A stretch of 64,000 bases of DNA from Naumannella cuiyingiana. GTDB lineage: Bacteria; Actinomycetota; Actinomycetes; Propionibacteriales; Propionibacteriaceae. Made by a program: the position numbers and the translations under genes. Positions 33,400-42,118 of the stretch are shown here, one piece after another. How positions within the stretch are numbered: position 1 is the stretch's first letter; each line of letters begins with the position of its first letter. The notes under the pieces are model-generated. The model did not search any database. It worked only from the letters and a program-made list of their open reading frames with translations, and was not told where the DNA came from. Location of the stretch: assembly GCF_013408305.1 (NCBI RefSeq), contig NZ_JACBZS010000001.1, forward strand, positions 2,666,001 through 2,730,000, written 5' to 3'.

Positions 33400-35157
33400 T
33401 TGACAACCACCACGAAGGCCGGCTCGCGCCCCGACCCGTCCCGTGACAAGCCGCGGCGCCGCGGCTGGGTCGTCGGGTTGGTGGTCGCCCTGTTCGTGCT
33501 GGCGCTCGGCGGGCTGTACCTGGCGGGTTATCTCGCCGCCGGCGATGTCGTCCCGCGCAATGCTTCCGTGGCGGGCATCTCGCTGGGCGGCCTGCCGCGT
33601 GCCGAGGCGAACGACAAGCTGCGCGCCGAGCTGGCCGAGGCCGAGTCCGCCGAGCTGGAGCTGCGGGCGGGGGAGAAGACGGCCACGGTGAAACCCGCCG
33701 ACGCCGGTCTGGCCATCGACTACGAGGCGACGCTGGCGGCGACCGGCGTGGGCCGAAGCGCATCGCCGGCCCACATCCTGCGGGTGCTGACCGGCGGTGG
33801 GGCGACCGAGCCGGTCGTCGCCGTCGACGAGGCGGCGCTGACGGCCGCGGTCGACGCGGCCGCCAAGCAGCTCGACACCGAGCCCAAGGACGCCTCGATC
33901 AAGTTCGACGTGCCGCGGGAGGGTGCCCCGAAGATCGTCAAGGAGCCCGGCCAGCAGTCGGTCCGGGTCGATCGCGCGGCGGCCGCCGAGGAGCTGCGGT
34001 CGGCGTACCTGACCGCCACCACGGTCCCGGTGACCGCGGCGGTGCAGGATCCCGACATCAGCACCGCCGAGGTCGAGCAGCTCGCGACCGAGTGGGCCGA
34101 GCCCGCGATCTCCGGCCCGATCACGGCCAAGACCGACAAGGGCGAGTTCAAGGTCACCGAGCGTGCCATCGCCAAGTCGACCAGGTTCGAGGCTGTCGAC
34201 GGCGCACCGAAGGCCAGGATCGACGCCAAGGAACTGCGCAGCCAGACCAATCCCGAGATCACCAAGAACGTCAAGCTGAGCAAGCCCCAGGACGCCGGAT
34301 TCCGCTTCGAGGGCGGGCGCCCGGTGGTGACCAAATCCAAGGACGGCGACGACATCATGCCGGACAAGCTGCTCGCCGCCGTCGAGCCGGTCGTCACCAA
34401 GTCCGAGGGGCGCTCGATCGAGGTGCCCATCGACCAGGCCAAGGCCGAACTGGACGCCGCCGCGGCGGAGAAGCTCGGCGTGAAGGAGGTCGTGGGCGAG
34501 TTCACCACCCGGTTCCCGCACGCCGACTACCGCAATGCCAACATCGGCCGGGCGGCCGAGGTCCTGACCGGGGTGTTGATCAAGCCGGACGAGACCTTCT
34601 CGTTCAACGAGACCGTCGGCGAGCGGACGACCGCCAACGGATTCGTCGAAGGCACGATCATCTCCAACGGCCGATTCGTCAAGGAGACCGGCGGCGGCGT
34701 CTCGCAGTCGGTGACGACGCTCTACAACGCCGGCTTCTTCGCCGGTCTGGAGGACGTGGAGCACTGGCCGCACACCCTCTACATCGATCGCTACCCGGTT
34801 GGTCGCGAGGCGACGGTGGCCTGGGGCTCGAAGGATCTCAAGATCAAGAACAACACCCCCTACGGCGTGGTGATCCAGGGCATCATCAACAAGTCGACGC
34901 CCGGCAATCGCGGCTCGATCACCTTCAAGATGTGGTCCACCAAGTACTACGAGGTGAAGACCGCCGAGCCACGCAAGTCCGACTTCTACACCGACCCGCC
35001 GACCACCGACAGCTCGTCCTCCTGCCAGCCGCAGGGCGAGGTGCCGGGCTTCACCGCCACCTACTGGCGCGAGCTCTATCGCGACGGCAAGCTCGCCAAG
35101 CCGCGGGAGAACTACTCCTGGCGCTACTACGCGACCCGCGAGGTCACCTGCAACTGA
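33400..35157 (+). CDS. VanW family protein with peptidoglycan-binding-like domains
   Basis: A 585-residue cell-envelope protein. A short basic cytosolic tail is followed by one membrane helix (about residues 24-48), then repeated peptidoglycan-binding-like modules (about 55-350). The VanW domain follows, including FTTRFPHADYRNANIGRA, ETFSFNETVGERT and ETGGGVSQSVTTLYNAGF. The tail has a few cysteines. VanW itself is an accessory protein of vancomycin resistance; its exact action is unknown. Start TTG 33400 has GGACGGGGA upstream. It is probably a housekeeping wall protein rather than a resistance gene, as no van genes are nearby. Confidence 0.85.
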   Translation: MTTTTKAGSRPDPSRDKPRRRGWVVGLVVALFVLALGGLYLAGYLAAGDVVPRNASVAGISLGGLPRAEANDKLRAELAEAESAELELRAGEKTATVKPADAGLAIDYEATLAATGVGRSASPAHILRVLTGGGATEPVVAVDEAALTAAVDAAAKQLDTEPKDASIKFDVPREGAPKIVKEPGQQSVRVDRAAAAEELRSAYLTATTVPVTAAVQDPDISTAEVEQLATEWAEPAISGPITAKTDKGEFKVTERAIAKSTRFEAVDGAPKARIDAKELRSQTNPEITKNVKLSKPQDAGFRFEGGRPVVTKSKDGDDIMPDKLLAAVEPVVTKSEGRSIEVPIDQAKAELDAAAAEKLGVKEVVGEFTTRFPHADYRNANIGRAAEVLTGVLIKPDETFSFNETVGERTTANGFVEGTIISNGRFVKETGGGVSQSVTTLYNAGFFAGLEDVEHWPHTLYIDRYPVGREATVAWGSKDLKIKNNTPYGVVIQGIINKSTPGNRGSITFKMWSTKYYEVKTAEPRKSDFYTDPPTTDSSSSCQPQGEVPGFTATYWRELYRDGKLAKPRENYSWRYYATREVTCN

Positions 35158-35167
35158 TCCCCGCAAC

Positions 35168-35386
35168 TCAGCGGGTGCCGCCCGGCCGGTCGGGCACCCG
35201 GCGCGAGGCGATCACGTCCGCCCGGGCGATGGTGTGATTCCTGCCACGCCGGTCGGTCAGCACGAGCTGTTGATCATCGTGGAAGATCAACACCCCGATG
35301 ACGTCGCCGACGCCGCCGTCGGGCAGCCGGCGGCGTACCGTGAAGCGCTGTCCGGTCCGGGGGACGTCGCGGCCCGGTCGATTCAT
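35168..35386 (-). CDS. Small SH3-like barrel protein, GNAT N-terminal domain without the enzyme
   Basis: A 72-residue protein: GQRFTVRRRLPDGGVGDVIGVLIFHDDQQLVLTDRRGRNHTIARADVIASRRVP. This is the small barrel that in many actinobacteria precedes a GNAT acetyltransferase domain next to the ferredoxin gene. Here the chain ends after the barrel, and the vanW-like gene ends 10 bases away, so the acetyltransferase part is lost or was never attached. Function is unknown. Confidence 0.6.
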   Translation of the reverse strand: MNRPGRDVPRTGQRFTVRRRLPDGGVGDVIGVLIFHDDQQLVLTDRRGRNHTIARADVIASRRVPDRPGGTR

Positions 35387-35486
35387 GAGGTGAACCTTTG
35401 CATCGGCGGGGCGGGGGAGGCGTGATACTAGTGGGGACGTCCCGCAGCAGGTGGGACGATCCGTGCAGAACGCGAGGAGTGGAGTC

Positions 35487-35813
35487 GTGACCTACATCAT
35501 CGGGCAGCCCTGTGTGGACATCAAGGACCGGGCCTGCGTCGACGAATGTCCGGTGGACTGCATCTACGAGGGCAAGCGGATGCTCTACATCCAACCCGAT
35601 GAATGCGTGGACTGCGGGGCCTGCGAACCCGTCTGCCCGGTCGAGGCGATCTACTACGAGGACGATCTGCCCGAGGACCAGTCGGAGTACTACGACGTCA
35701 ACGTCAAGTTCTTCGACGATCTCGGCATGCCGGGCGGGGCCGCCAAGCTCGGCGTGATCGACTCCGATCACCCGCTCGTCGCCGCGCTGCCGCCGCAGAA
35801 CGGGGCCGAGTGA
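35487..35813 (+). CDS. fdxA: 7Fe ferredoxin
   Basis: A 108-residue ferredoxin. Cysteines in PCVDIKDRACVDECPVDC and CVDCGACEPVCPVEAI fit one [3Fe-4S] and one [4Fe-4S] cluster; the first motif has C-x7-C-x3-C-P. The acidic C-terminus is typical of actinobacterial FdxA/FdxC. It is a cytosolic electron carrier, often for cytochromes P450 or central redox enzymes. GTG 35487 follows GAGGAG; TATCAT-like promoter sequence is seen near 35423. Its stop overlaps the dapC start (GTGA), as in M. tuberculosis Rv1177-Rv1178. Confidence 0.93.
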   Translation: MTYIIGQPCVDIKDRACVDECPVDCIYEGKRMLYIQPDECVDCGACEPVCPVEAIYYEDDLPEDQSEYYDVNVKFFDDLGMPGGAAKLGVIDSDHPLVAALPPQNGAE

Positions 35814-36916
35814 GCGAAGTCCCGCGCGCGCGGGCCCTGCCGGACTTCCCCTGGGACACGATCGCGGGGGCCAAGGCCCGCGCGGCCGCCCACCCGGACG
35901 GCATCGTCGACCTGTCGGTCGGCACGCCGGTCGATCCCACGCCGGCACCCGTGCGCGAGGCCCTGGCCGCCGCCGCCGACGCGCCGGGCTACCCCGCCAC
36001 CACCGGTACGCCCGACCTGCGCGCGGCCCAGGCCGGCTATCTGGCGCGGCGCTTCGGCGTACCGATCGAAGCGGACGCGACCCTGCCGCTGATCGGCACC
36101 AAGGAATTCGTCGCCTGGCTGCCCACGCTGCTCGGCCTCGGCCCGGGCGATCGGGTCGTCGTCCCGTCGGTCGCCTATCCGACCTATGCGGTGGGTGCGG
36201 CCCTGTGTGGGGCGACGGTGGTGCCGACCGACGACCCGGGCCAGGCAGGGGACGCGCGGCTCGCCTGGGTCAATTCGCCCGGCAACCCGACCGGTCGGAT
36301 CGCGTCGGAGGACGAGCTGCGGGCCTGGGTCGAGTGGTCGCGCGCGACCGGCGGTGTGCTCGCCGGCGACGAGTGCTACGCCGAGTTCGGCTGGGAGGCC
36401 GAGCCGGCGACCGTGCTCGGCGAGCCGATCAGCGGCGGCGACCACCAGCGGTTGCTCGCGCTGCACTCGCTGTCGAAGCGCTCCAACATGGCGGGTTATC
36501 GCGCGGGATTCGTTGCCGGCGATCCGGCCCTGATCCGGCGCCTGCTGGAGATGCGCAAACACGCCGGGATGATCCCGCCCGGCCCGATCCAGGCCGCGTC
36601 TGTCGCCGCCTACGGTGACGACGCGCACGTGGCAGAGCAGCGCGCCCGCTATCTGGGCCGCCGTGCGGTGCTCGCGCCCGCACTGGCCGCGGCCGGATTC
36701 CGGATCGAGCATTCCGAGGGTTCGCTCTACCTGTGGGCCACCCGCGAGGAGAACTGCCGAGAGACCGTGGACTTCCTCGCCGGGCACGGCATCCTGGTCG
36801 CACCCGGCGACTTCTACGGCGACCCGACCACGGGCGCGGACCGCTTCGTGCGGGTCGCCCTGACCGCCACCGACGAGCGGATCGCGGCCGCGGCGCGGCG
36901 CCTCAGCGAAAACTGA
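35810..36916 (+). CDS. dapC: Succinyldiaminopimelate aminotransferase DapC
   Basis: A 368-residue class I/II PLP aminotransferase. The N-terminal DFPWDTIAGAKARAAAHPDGIVDLSVGTPVDPTP is the DapC pattern; NSPGNPTGR near residue 158, DECYAEFGW near 188, and the PLP lysine in SLSKRSNMAGYR near 225 follow. It makes N-succinyl-LL-diaminopimelate for lysine and cell-wall synthesis. dapD, dapE and dapA lie in the same window. Its 3' end overlaps that of the convergent secreted protein gene by 14 nt. Confidence 0.9.
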   Translation: MSEVPRARALPDFPWDTIAGAKARAAAHPDGIVDLSVGTPVDPTPAPVREALAAAADAPGYPATTGTPDLRAAQAGYLARRFGVPIEADATLPLIGTKEFVAWLPTLLGLGPGDRVVVPSVAYPTYAVGAALCGATVVPTDDPGQAGDARLAWVNSPGNPTGRIASEDELRAWVEWSRATGGVLAGDECYAEFGWEAEPATVLGEPISGGDHQRLLALHSLSKRSNMAGYRAGFVAGDPALIRRLLEMRKHAGMIPPGPIQAASVAAYGDDAHVAEQRARYLGRRAVLAPALAAAGFRIEHSEGSLYLWATREENCRETVDFLAGHGILVAPGDFYGDPTTGADRFVRVALTATDERIAAAARRLSEN

Positions 36917-37748
36917 TCACGACGCCGTCGGTGGGCTCCTCGCTCGGCTGCCAGGCGGGCGCGGAGCCGTCCGAGCGCGTCCAGCGCCGGTCGCCGACCT
37001 GCACGGCGGAGACCCCGTAGCGACCCGCATTGGCCACCGCATGGTGGGCGAGGGCCCAGCGGGTGTTGTCGTCGCCCGGGTCGGCGGCGATCGCGGAGCC
37101 GGGGTCGACCGCGATCCCGAGCGTCTTCTCGATGCTCGCGGCCAGCCCCTCCGGGTCGCCCGGGGCATCGTCGCGTACGGCGCAGGTGATGCCCTGCGGC
37201 GAGCGGCCCGCCAGCACGCTGGCGATGATTCGGGCATTCGGCTCGTGCTGCCGGTACGCCTCGGGATAGCCGCTGCGCTGCACCGCCTGCGCGACATCGT
37301 TGATGTCGCCGGTCTGCCAGCCGTCGATCTCGACCAGGGCGTCGTAGAAGGCGTCGGTCGCATACCAGGGGTCGCGTACCTCGCTCGGGCTTCCCCAGCC
37401 CTGGGAGGGCCGCTGCTGGAACAGCCCGAGCGAGTCCCGGTCGCCGTAGTCGAGGTTGCGGATGCCCGACTCCTGGTAGACGGTCGCCATCGCTATCGAA
37501 CCGGCCCGGGCGGGCAGGCCGCGGCGGACGGCGGTGCCGACGATGATCGAGGCGTAGTGGGCCTGCTCGGGGTCGAGCGTCACCGAATCGCCCGCGGCGG
37601 TCAGGATGCAGCGGTCCTCCAGCGCGCTCGGCGCGATGTTGCCGTTCTCGCGGCCCATCAGGTACGCCGCGCCGAGCCCGGCGCCGACCGCCAGCGCGAG
37701 CACGACGAGGCAGCCGAGGGCGCGGACGCCGCGCTGGGAGGAGGCCAT
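36903..37748 (-). CDS. Secreted lysozyme/transglycosylase-like protein
   Basis: A 281-residue protein with an N-terminal signal anchor (about residues 8-30). The central block SIAMATVYQESGIRNLDYGDRDSLGLFQQRPSQGWG (about 84-119) has the catalytic-glutamate arrangement of lysozyme-like transglycosylase folds, and DVAQAVQRSGYPEAYRQHEPNA follows. It probably acts on peptidoglycan outside the membrane. It starts 10 bases after dapD on the same strand, so they are likely co-transcribed, linking a wall hydrolase with diaminopimelate synthesis. Confidence 0.75.
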   Translation of the reverse strand: MASSQRGVRALGCLVVLALAVGAGLGAAYLMGRENGNIAPSALEDRCILTAAGDSVTLDPEQAHYASIIVGTAVRRGLPARAGSIAMATVYQESGIRNLDYGDRDSLGLFQQRPSQGWGSPSEVRDPWYATDAFYDALVEIDGWQTGDINDVAQAVQRSGYPEAYRQHEPNARIIASVLAGRSPQGITCAVRDDAPGDPEGLAASIEKTLGIAVDPGSAIAADPGDDNTRWALAHHAVANAGRYGVSAVQVGDRRWTRSDGSAPAWQPSEEPTDGVVISFR

Positions 37749-37758
37749 CCGGCGTTGA

Positions 37759-38700
37759 TCAGTTCGCGTGCAGCGCGGCGTTCAGCTCGACCCGCCCGCC
37801 GGAGCGGTCGCGGGCCTCGACAGCGCCGGTCAGCGAATTGCGCAGGAACAGCAGGTTGTTCCGGCCGGACAGCTCGCGGGCCTTGACCGTCCGGTCGCCG
37901 ATCGTGATCTTGGTGCCGGCGGTGACATAGAGCCCGGCCTCGACCACGCAGTCATCGCCGAGCGCGATCCCGACCCCGGCCTCGGCGCCGACCAGGCAGC
38001 GCTCGCCGATCGAGACCCGCTCGGTGCCGCCGCCGGACAGCGTGCCCATCGTGGACGCGCCGCCGCCGATGTCGGAGCCGTCGCCCACCACGACGCCCTG
38101 GGAGATCCGGCCCTCGATCATGGAGCTGCCGAGCGTACCCGCGTTGAAGTTGACGAAGCCCTCGTGCATCACGGTCGTCCCCGGCGCGAGGTGGGCGCCC
38201 AGGCGTACCCGGTCGGCGTCGGCGATCCGCACCCCGGTCGGCACCACGTAGTCGGTCATCCGCGGAAACTTGTCCACGCCGTACACGGCGACCGGACCGG
38301 CGGCGCGCAGGCGCAGCCGGGTCGCCTCGAAGCCGTCGACGGCGCACGGACCGGCGCTGGTCCAGACCACGTTCGCCAGCCGGCCGAAGAGGCCGTCCAG
38401 GTTGATCGTGTTCGGCGCGACGAGGCGGTGGGAGAGCAGGTGCAGCCGCAGGTACGCATCGGCGGCGTCCGCGGGCGCGGCATCGAGGTCGATCTCGGTA
38501 CGCACCACGACGGCCCGGGTCGCCCGCGCGGGGTCCTCGCCGGCGAGGGCGGACAGCGCATCGGGCGGACCGACAACGGTCTCGCCGAGCGTCGGCTCCG
38601 GGTACCAGGCGTCCAGCACCTGGCCGCCGGCGTGTTCGGTGGCCAGCCCCCAGCCGGAGGCGGTGCGGGTCGGATCGGTCGCTGCGGGGGACTGCGTCAT
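37759..38700 (-). CDS. dapD: Tetrahydrodipicolinate N-succinyltransferase DapD
   Basis: A 313-residue left-handed beta-helix acyltransferase of the actinobacterial DapD type. The hexapeptide-repeat part (about residues 165-270) includes [29 protein letters not shown] and [14 protein letters not shown]; the N-terminal alpha/beta part is longer than in Proteobacteria. It transfers succinyl from CoA to tetrahydrodipicolinate. ATG 38700, 7 nt after a TAGAGT box, fits the family N-terminus; the frame stays open for 34 more codons upstream without support. Confidence 0.93.
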   Translation of the reverse strand: MTQSPAATDPTRTASGWGLATEHAGGQVLDAWYPEPTLGETVVGPPDALSALAGEDPARATRAVVVRTEIDLDAAPADAADAYLRLHLLSHRLVAPNTINLDGLFGRLANVVWTSAGPCAVDGFEATRLRLRAAGPVAVYGVDKFPRMTDYVVPTGVRIADADRVRLGAHLAPGTTVMHEGFVNFNAGTLGSSMIEGRISQGVVVGDGSDIGGGASTMGTLSGGGTERVSIGERCLVGAEAGVGIALGDDCVVEAGLYVTAGTKITIGDRTVKARELSGRNNLLFLRNSLTGAVEARDRSGGRVELNAALHAN

Positions 38701-38707
38701 GGCGGCA

Positions 38708-38713
38708 ACTCTA
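38708..38713 (-). promoter_or_regulatory. Leaderless-type -10 box of dapD
   Basis: Minus-strand TAGAGT lies 7 nt before the dapD ATG. Confidence 0.55.
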
Positions 38714-38758
38714 GCCAAGCCGATCATCACGATTGACGATAACAACGAAGAACGATAG

Positions 38759-38773
38759 TATCGAAAATCGATA
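38759..38773. promoter_or_regulatory. TATCGA/TCGATA operator before the DUF2975-HTH pair
   Basis: TATCGAAAATCGATA is a perfect 6-bp inverted repeat with a 3-nt centre, 19 bases before the DUF2975 start. Related ACGATA pieces lie just upstream. The small HTH protein encoded two genes on is the likely ligand. Confidence 0.5.
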
Positions 38774-38792
38774 ATGACGAAGGAGGAGTGGG

Positions 38793-39410
38793 ATGTCCGC
38801 ACGCGAGGTGAAACCGCTCGGGGCCCGTCGCCTACGGGCAGTCAGGGGCCTGGTGGCGACGTTCGCGATCGTGGTCCCGGCGCTGATGATCGCCGCGCCG
38901 CTGGTCGCGTGGGCGAGCGGCCAGCCGCTGCGCTGGGTCGGTAGTACGCAAGAACAGCTCGGGCCGGTGTGGGGCGGGTCCGGGGCGACGCCTGCGGCGG
39001 TGGCCAACTACGCCGACCGGGTCATCTGGTCGGCCCCGGGCGCGTCTCCCGGGTGGTGGCTGCTCAGCCTGGTGCCGCCGGTCGCCGGCGCGGCGCTGAT
39101 CGCCGTCGGCGGCCGCGCCCTGTGGCGGCTGCTCGGCGATGTCGGGGCCGGCGAGCCCTTCACCGGCCCCGCCCTGCGTCGAGTCGAGCTGCTCTCCCGG
39201 TGCGTCTTCGCCTACGGGCTGTTGGTGCCGCTCCTGGAGCTCGCGGTCGCGCTGTTCCTGACCTGGGGCCATCAGGTCGAGACCTCCTTCTACTACGCGA
39301 TCCCGCCCGGGTACGCCGTGCCGGTGGTGGTCGGCCTCGTCCTGCTGGTCCTGGTCGAGGTCTACCGGCGCGGGCTTGCCCTGCGTGAGGACGCCGAGGG
39401 TCTGATCTGA
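38793..39410 (+). CDS. DUF2975 membrane protein
   Basis: A 205-residue protein with four membrane segments (about residues 20-42, 78-98, 125-150, 168-190) and the conserved part [17 protein letters not shown] between helices 2 and 3, typical of DUF2975. AAGGAGG precedes ATG 38793. DUF2975 proteins are nearly always encoded with a small Cro/C1-type HTH protein, as here; the pair's role is not established, though membrane sensing of a signal passed to the HTH partner has been suggested. Confidence 0.82.
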   Translation: MSAREVKPLGARRLRAVRGLVATFAIVVPALMIAAPLVAWASGQPLRWVGSTQEQLGPVWGGSGATPAAVANYADRVIWSAPGASPGWWLLSLVPPVAGAALIAVGGRALWRLLGDVGAGEPFTGPALRRVELLSRCVFAYGLLVPLLELAVALFLTWGHQVETSFYYAIPPGYAVPVVVGLVLLVLVEVYRRGLALREDAEGLI

Positions 39411-39628
39411 TGCCTGCCGAGGAATCGCATCGGGTGCACTGCCGACTGGATGAGCTGCTGGCCGAGCGGGGGATCACGCTCACCGCGCTGGCCGAGCGCG
39501 TCGGAGTCTCCGTGGTCAACCTGTCGGTGCTCAAGAACGATCGGGCCCGGGCAGTCCGTTTCTCCACGCTGACCGCGATCTGCGAGGCGCTGGATTGCGA
39601 GATCGGTGACCTGCTTGTGATCAACTGA
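39410..39628 (+). CDS. Small Cro/C1-type HTH regulator
   Basis: A 72-residue protein, almost entirely a helix-turn-helix: LDELLAERGITLTALAERVGVSVVNLSVLKNDRARAVRFSTLTAICEALDCEIGDLL. The ATG overlaps the last base of the DUF2975 stop, so the two are coupled. It probably binds the TATCGA inverted repeat upstream of the operon. Confidence 0.88.
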   Translation: MPAEESHRVHCRLDELLAERGITLTALAERVGVSVVNLSVLKNDRARAVRFSTLTAICEALDCEIGDLLVIN

Positions 39629-39703
39629 AGCTCCCATGCCGGCGGGATGATCCCTAGACTGCCGCGGTAACCCGTGATCGGGAACCGAGGCGAGGAGTGA
39701 TCA

Positions 39704-40954
39704 ATGGCGACACGAGCGGACGAGGCCGGCGAGGTTCGCCCGAGCTGGAAATTGATCGGCCCGGGCATCGTGGTGGCGGCCACCGGTGTCGGGGCGGCTG
39801 ACCTGGTCGCCACCTTGATCGCCGGCTCCAAATTCGGCTATGCCCTGCTCTGGGCCGTCGTGCTCGGCTGCCTGCTCAAGATCATCCTGGTCGAGGGGGC
39901 CGGGCGCTGGACGCTCGCCACCGGCACCAGCATCTATGACGGCTGGGCGAAGCTCGGCGTGTGGACCAGCATCTATTTCGTGCCCTACATCATCGTCTGG
40001 GGTTTCGTCTACGGCGCGGCCGCGATGGCCGGCACGGGCCTGCCCCTGAATGCGCTGTTCCCCGTCCTGCCCACGCCGGTATGGGGCATCATCTCCGGCA
40101 TCGCCGGCGCGCTGCTGGTCTGGTTCGGCCGCTACGCGACCTTCGAGAAGGTCTGCGCGGTGCTGGTCGGGATCATGTTCGTCTGTGTCGTCGGCGCGGC
40201 GATCATCACCGTGCCCAATCTTCCGCAGCTTCTCGCAGGCCTGGTCCCGACCATCCCCGACGGCGGCGCGGTCAACGTGTTGAGTCTGGCCGGCGGCGTC
40301 GGTGGCACGATCACGCTCGCGGCGTACGGCTACTGGCTGCGGGAAAAGGGCTGGAGCACCCCGCGGTTCATGAAGGTGATGCGGATCGACAACACGATGG
40401 CGTACGTGATCACCGGCATCTTCGTGGTCGCGACGTTGATCATGGGCGCCGAGGTTCTGTATTCCGCGCAGGTGGCGGTCTCCAGCGGGGACAAGGGCCT
40501 GCTCGATCTGACCAACGTGTTGCAGGAGCGCTACGGGTTCATCGCCTCGAAGGTCTTCCTGGTCGGCTTCTGGGCCGTCGCGATGAGCTCGCTGATCGGT
40601 GTCTGGAACGGCGTCTCGCTGATGTTCGCCGACTTCGTCCGGCGCGCCCGCTCCGAGCCGGTGGACAGCCCCAATGCGCGCACGGGCGGCAAGTACTACC
40701 GCGCGTACATCCTCTGGCTGACCTTCCCGCCGATGATTCTCGTCGCGTTGGGGCGCCCGGACTGGCTGATCCTCGCCTACACCGTGCTCGGCGCGTTCTT
40801 CATGCCGTTCCTGGGGCTGACCCTGATCTTCTTGCTGAACTCGAAGGCGATGGGGCAGTGGCGGAACCGTTGGTGGGCCAATGTCGGACTGGTGCTCGTG
40901 GCGGTGCTGTTCTTCTACCTCGGCTTCAACGAGCTGACGAAGGCCTTCACCTGA
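39704..40954 (+). CDS. Nramp-related transporter lacking the standard metal motifs
   Basis: A 416-residue protein with eleven hydrophobic segments and an Nramp-like start (SWKLIGPGIVVAATGVGAADLVATLIAGSKFGYALLW). In manganese/iron Nramp proteins helix 1 has DPGN and helix 6 has MPH; here these positions read GAADL and TLAAYGYW. Both metal-coordinating sets are therefore absent, so the substrate is unlikely to be Mn or Fe. Related variants transport Mg or unknown solutes. GAGGAG precedes ATG 39704, and a TAGACT box lies near 39654. It has no operon partner. Confidence 0.8.
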   Translation: MATRADEAGEVRPSWKLIGPGIVVAATGVGAADLVATLIAGSKFGYALLWAVVLGCLLKIILVEGAGRWTLATGTSIYDGWAKLGVWTSIYFVPYIIVWGFVYGAAAMAGTGLPLNALFPVLPTPVWGIISGIAGALLVWFGRYATFEKVCAVLVGIMFVCVVGAAIITVPNLPQLLAGLVPTIPDGGAVNVLSLAGGVGGTITLAAYGYWLREKGWSTPRFMKVMRIDNTMAYVITGIFVVATLIMGAEVLYSAQVAVSSGDKGLLDLTNVLQERYGFIASKVFLVGFWAVAMSSLIGVWNGVSLMFADFVRRARSEPVDSPNARTGGKYYRAYILWLTFPPMILVALGRPDWLILAYTVLGAFFMPFLGLTLIFLLNSKAMGQWRNRWWANVGLVLVAVLFFYLGFNELTKAFT

Positions 40955-41004
40955 TCGTTCCGTCCCGCGGCTTGCGTTACGCAGCCTGTATCAGGCAAAA
41001 TTGA

Positions 41005-41022
41005 TATCAACGCAGGTTGATA
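41005..41022. promoter_or_regulatory. TATCAAC/GTTGATA operator before the SRPBCC-ArsR pair
   Basis: TATCAAC-GCAG-GTTGATA is a perfect 7-bp inverted repeat, 42 bases before the SRPBCC start. The ArsR-type regulator in the same operon is the obvious candidate to bind it. Confidence 0.6.
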
Positions 41023-41064
41023 CGAGAGCTTGCTACCAGAGCGGTGCAGGACCGAGGAGCCCCG

Positions 41065-41709
41065 ATGACTACCGATGCCAACGAACAGCGCAGGGTCGAA
41101 CACATCGACCGGGACGGCACGCCGGCCACCCGGGTGGTGGTCACCCGGCACTACCGGACCGATGTCGCCGACCTCTGGCAGGCCCTGACCGATGCCGAGC
41201 GGTTGCCGCGCTGGTTCCTGCCGGTGACCGGCGATCTCGCGGTCGGCGGGCGCTACCAACTCGACGGCAATGCCGGCGGTGAGGTGCTCTCCTGCGACCC
41301 GCCGCGACACCTCGCCATCACCTGGGAGATGGGCGGCGGCCCGAGCTGGGTCGACGTCACGCTCAGCCCCGATGCCGACGGGACCGTGCTCGAGCTGGTC
41401 CACGAGGCCCCGGTGGCACCGGAGTTCTGGGAGACCTACGGCCCGGGCGCGACCGGTATCGGCTGGGACCTGGCGCTGCATCGCGGGCTGGCCGAGCATC
41501 TGCGTACCGGAGCGGCGGTCGACCGGGCCGAGGGCGAGGCGTGGCCGACCACCCCCGAGGGCCGGGCGTTCGTCATCGAGGCGGCCAATGCCTGGGTGGA
41601 CGCGGCGATCGCCGCCGGCGACGAGCCCGCCGGAGCGCGTGCGGCGGGAGTCCGCTGCATCGCCTTCTACACGGGCGAGGGCGGGGATGGCGAACGCTCG
41701 GGCGAGTGA
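41065..41709 (+). CDS. SRPBCC (AHSA1-like) protein
   Basis: A 214-residue START/Bet v1-fold protein: TRHYRTDVADLWQALTDAERLPRWFLPVTGDLAVGGRYQLDG and WVDVTLSPDADGTVLELVHEAP are typical of the AHSA1-like group, which bind hydrophobic ligands in a central cavity. The C-terminal 65 residues are an alanine-rich helical extension. ATG 41065 has GAGGAG upstream. It overlaps the following ArsR-type gene by 23 nt, the common SRPBCC-regulator pairing. Confidence 0.85.
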   Translation: MTTDANEQRRVEHIDRDGTPATRVVVTRHYRTDVADLWQALTDAERLPRWFLPVTGDLAVGGRYQLDGNAGGEVLSCDPPRHLAITWEMGGGPSWVDVTLSPDADGTVLELVHEAPVAPEFWETYGPGATGIGWDLALHRGLAEHLRTGAAVDRAEGEAWPTTPEGRAFVIEAANAWVDAAIAAGDEPAGARAAGVRCIAFYTGEGGDGERSGE

Positions 41710-42091
41710 CGGCGCGCGGCCCGATGCGTTCACGGTGCTGGCCGATCCGGTACGCCGGCGCCTGATCGAGGTCCTGGCAGCGGGCGGAGAGCAGCCGGCC
41801 GGGGAGCTGACCCGGATCGCCAGCGCCGAGTTCGGGATCGGCCAGCCGGCCGGCTCGATGCAACTGCGAGTACTGCGCGACAGCGGGTTCTGCGAGGTAC
41901 GCCGAGACGGCGCGCGGCGTCTCTACCGGTTGCGGCCCGACGCGCTCGCCGCGGTGCGGGCCTGGCTCGCGGGCCTGCACCGGGAATGGTCCCAGCCGCT
42001 CGACGCGCTCGCCACCGAGGTGGCGCGCGGCAAGCGGGAGCGTCGGCGGGGGACGCCCGGCGCCGAACGGCCGGGGCGGCAGGCGGGCTGA
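41687..42091 (+). CDS. ArsR-type regulator paired with SRPBCC protein
   Basis: A 134-residue winged-helix protein: FTVLADPVRRRLIEVLAAGGEQPAGELTRIASAEFGIGQPAGSMQLRVLRDSGFCEVRRDGARRLYRLRPDALAAVRAWLAGLHREW. It lacks the cysteine metal site of ArsR sensors, as is usual for regulators paired with SRPBCC genes. The basic tail (residues 110-134) is low complexity. It likely represses the operon through the inverted repeat at 41005-41022. Confidence 0.85.
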   Translation: MANARASDGARPDAFTVLADPVRRRLIEVLAAGGEQPAGELTRIASAEFGIGQPAGSMQLRVLRDSGFCEVRRDGARRLYRLRPDALAAVRAWLAGLHREWSQPLDALATEVARGKRERRRGTPGAERPGRQAG

Positions 42092-42106
42092 CCCGCCCGC
42101 GGCCGC

Positions 42107-42112
42107 TAACCT
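42107..42112 (+). promoter_or_regulatory. Leaderless-type -10 box of dapE
   Basis: TAACCT lies 6 nt before GTG 42119. Confidence 0.5.
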
Positions 42113-42118
42113 GACCCG

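Noticed and set aside
33289-35166. 625-codon minus-strand frame opposite the VanW gene
   Set aside because: GC-driven shadow of a clear VanW coding sequence.
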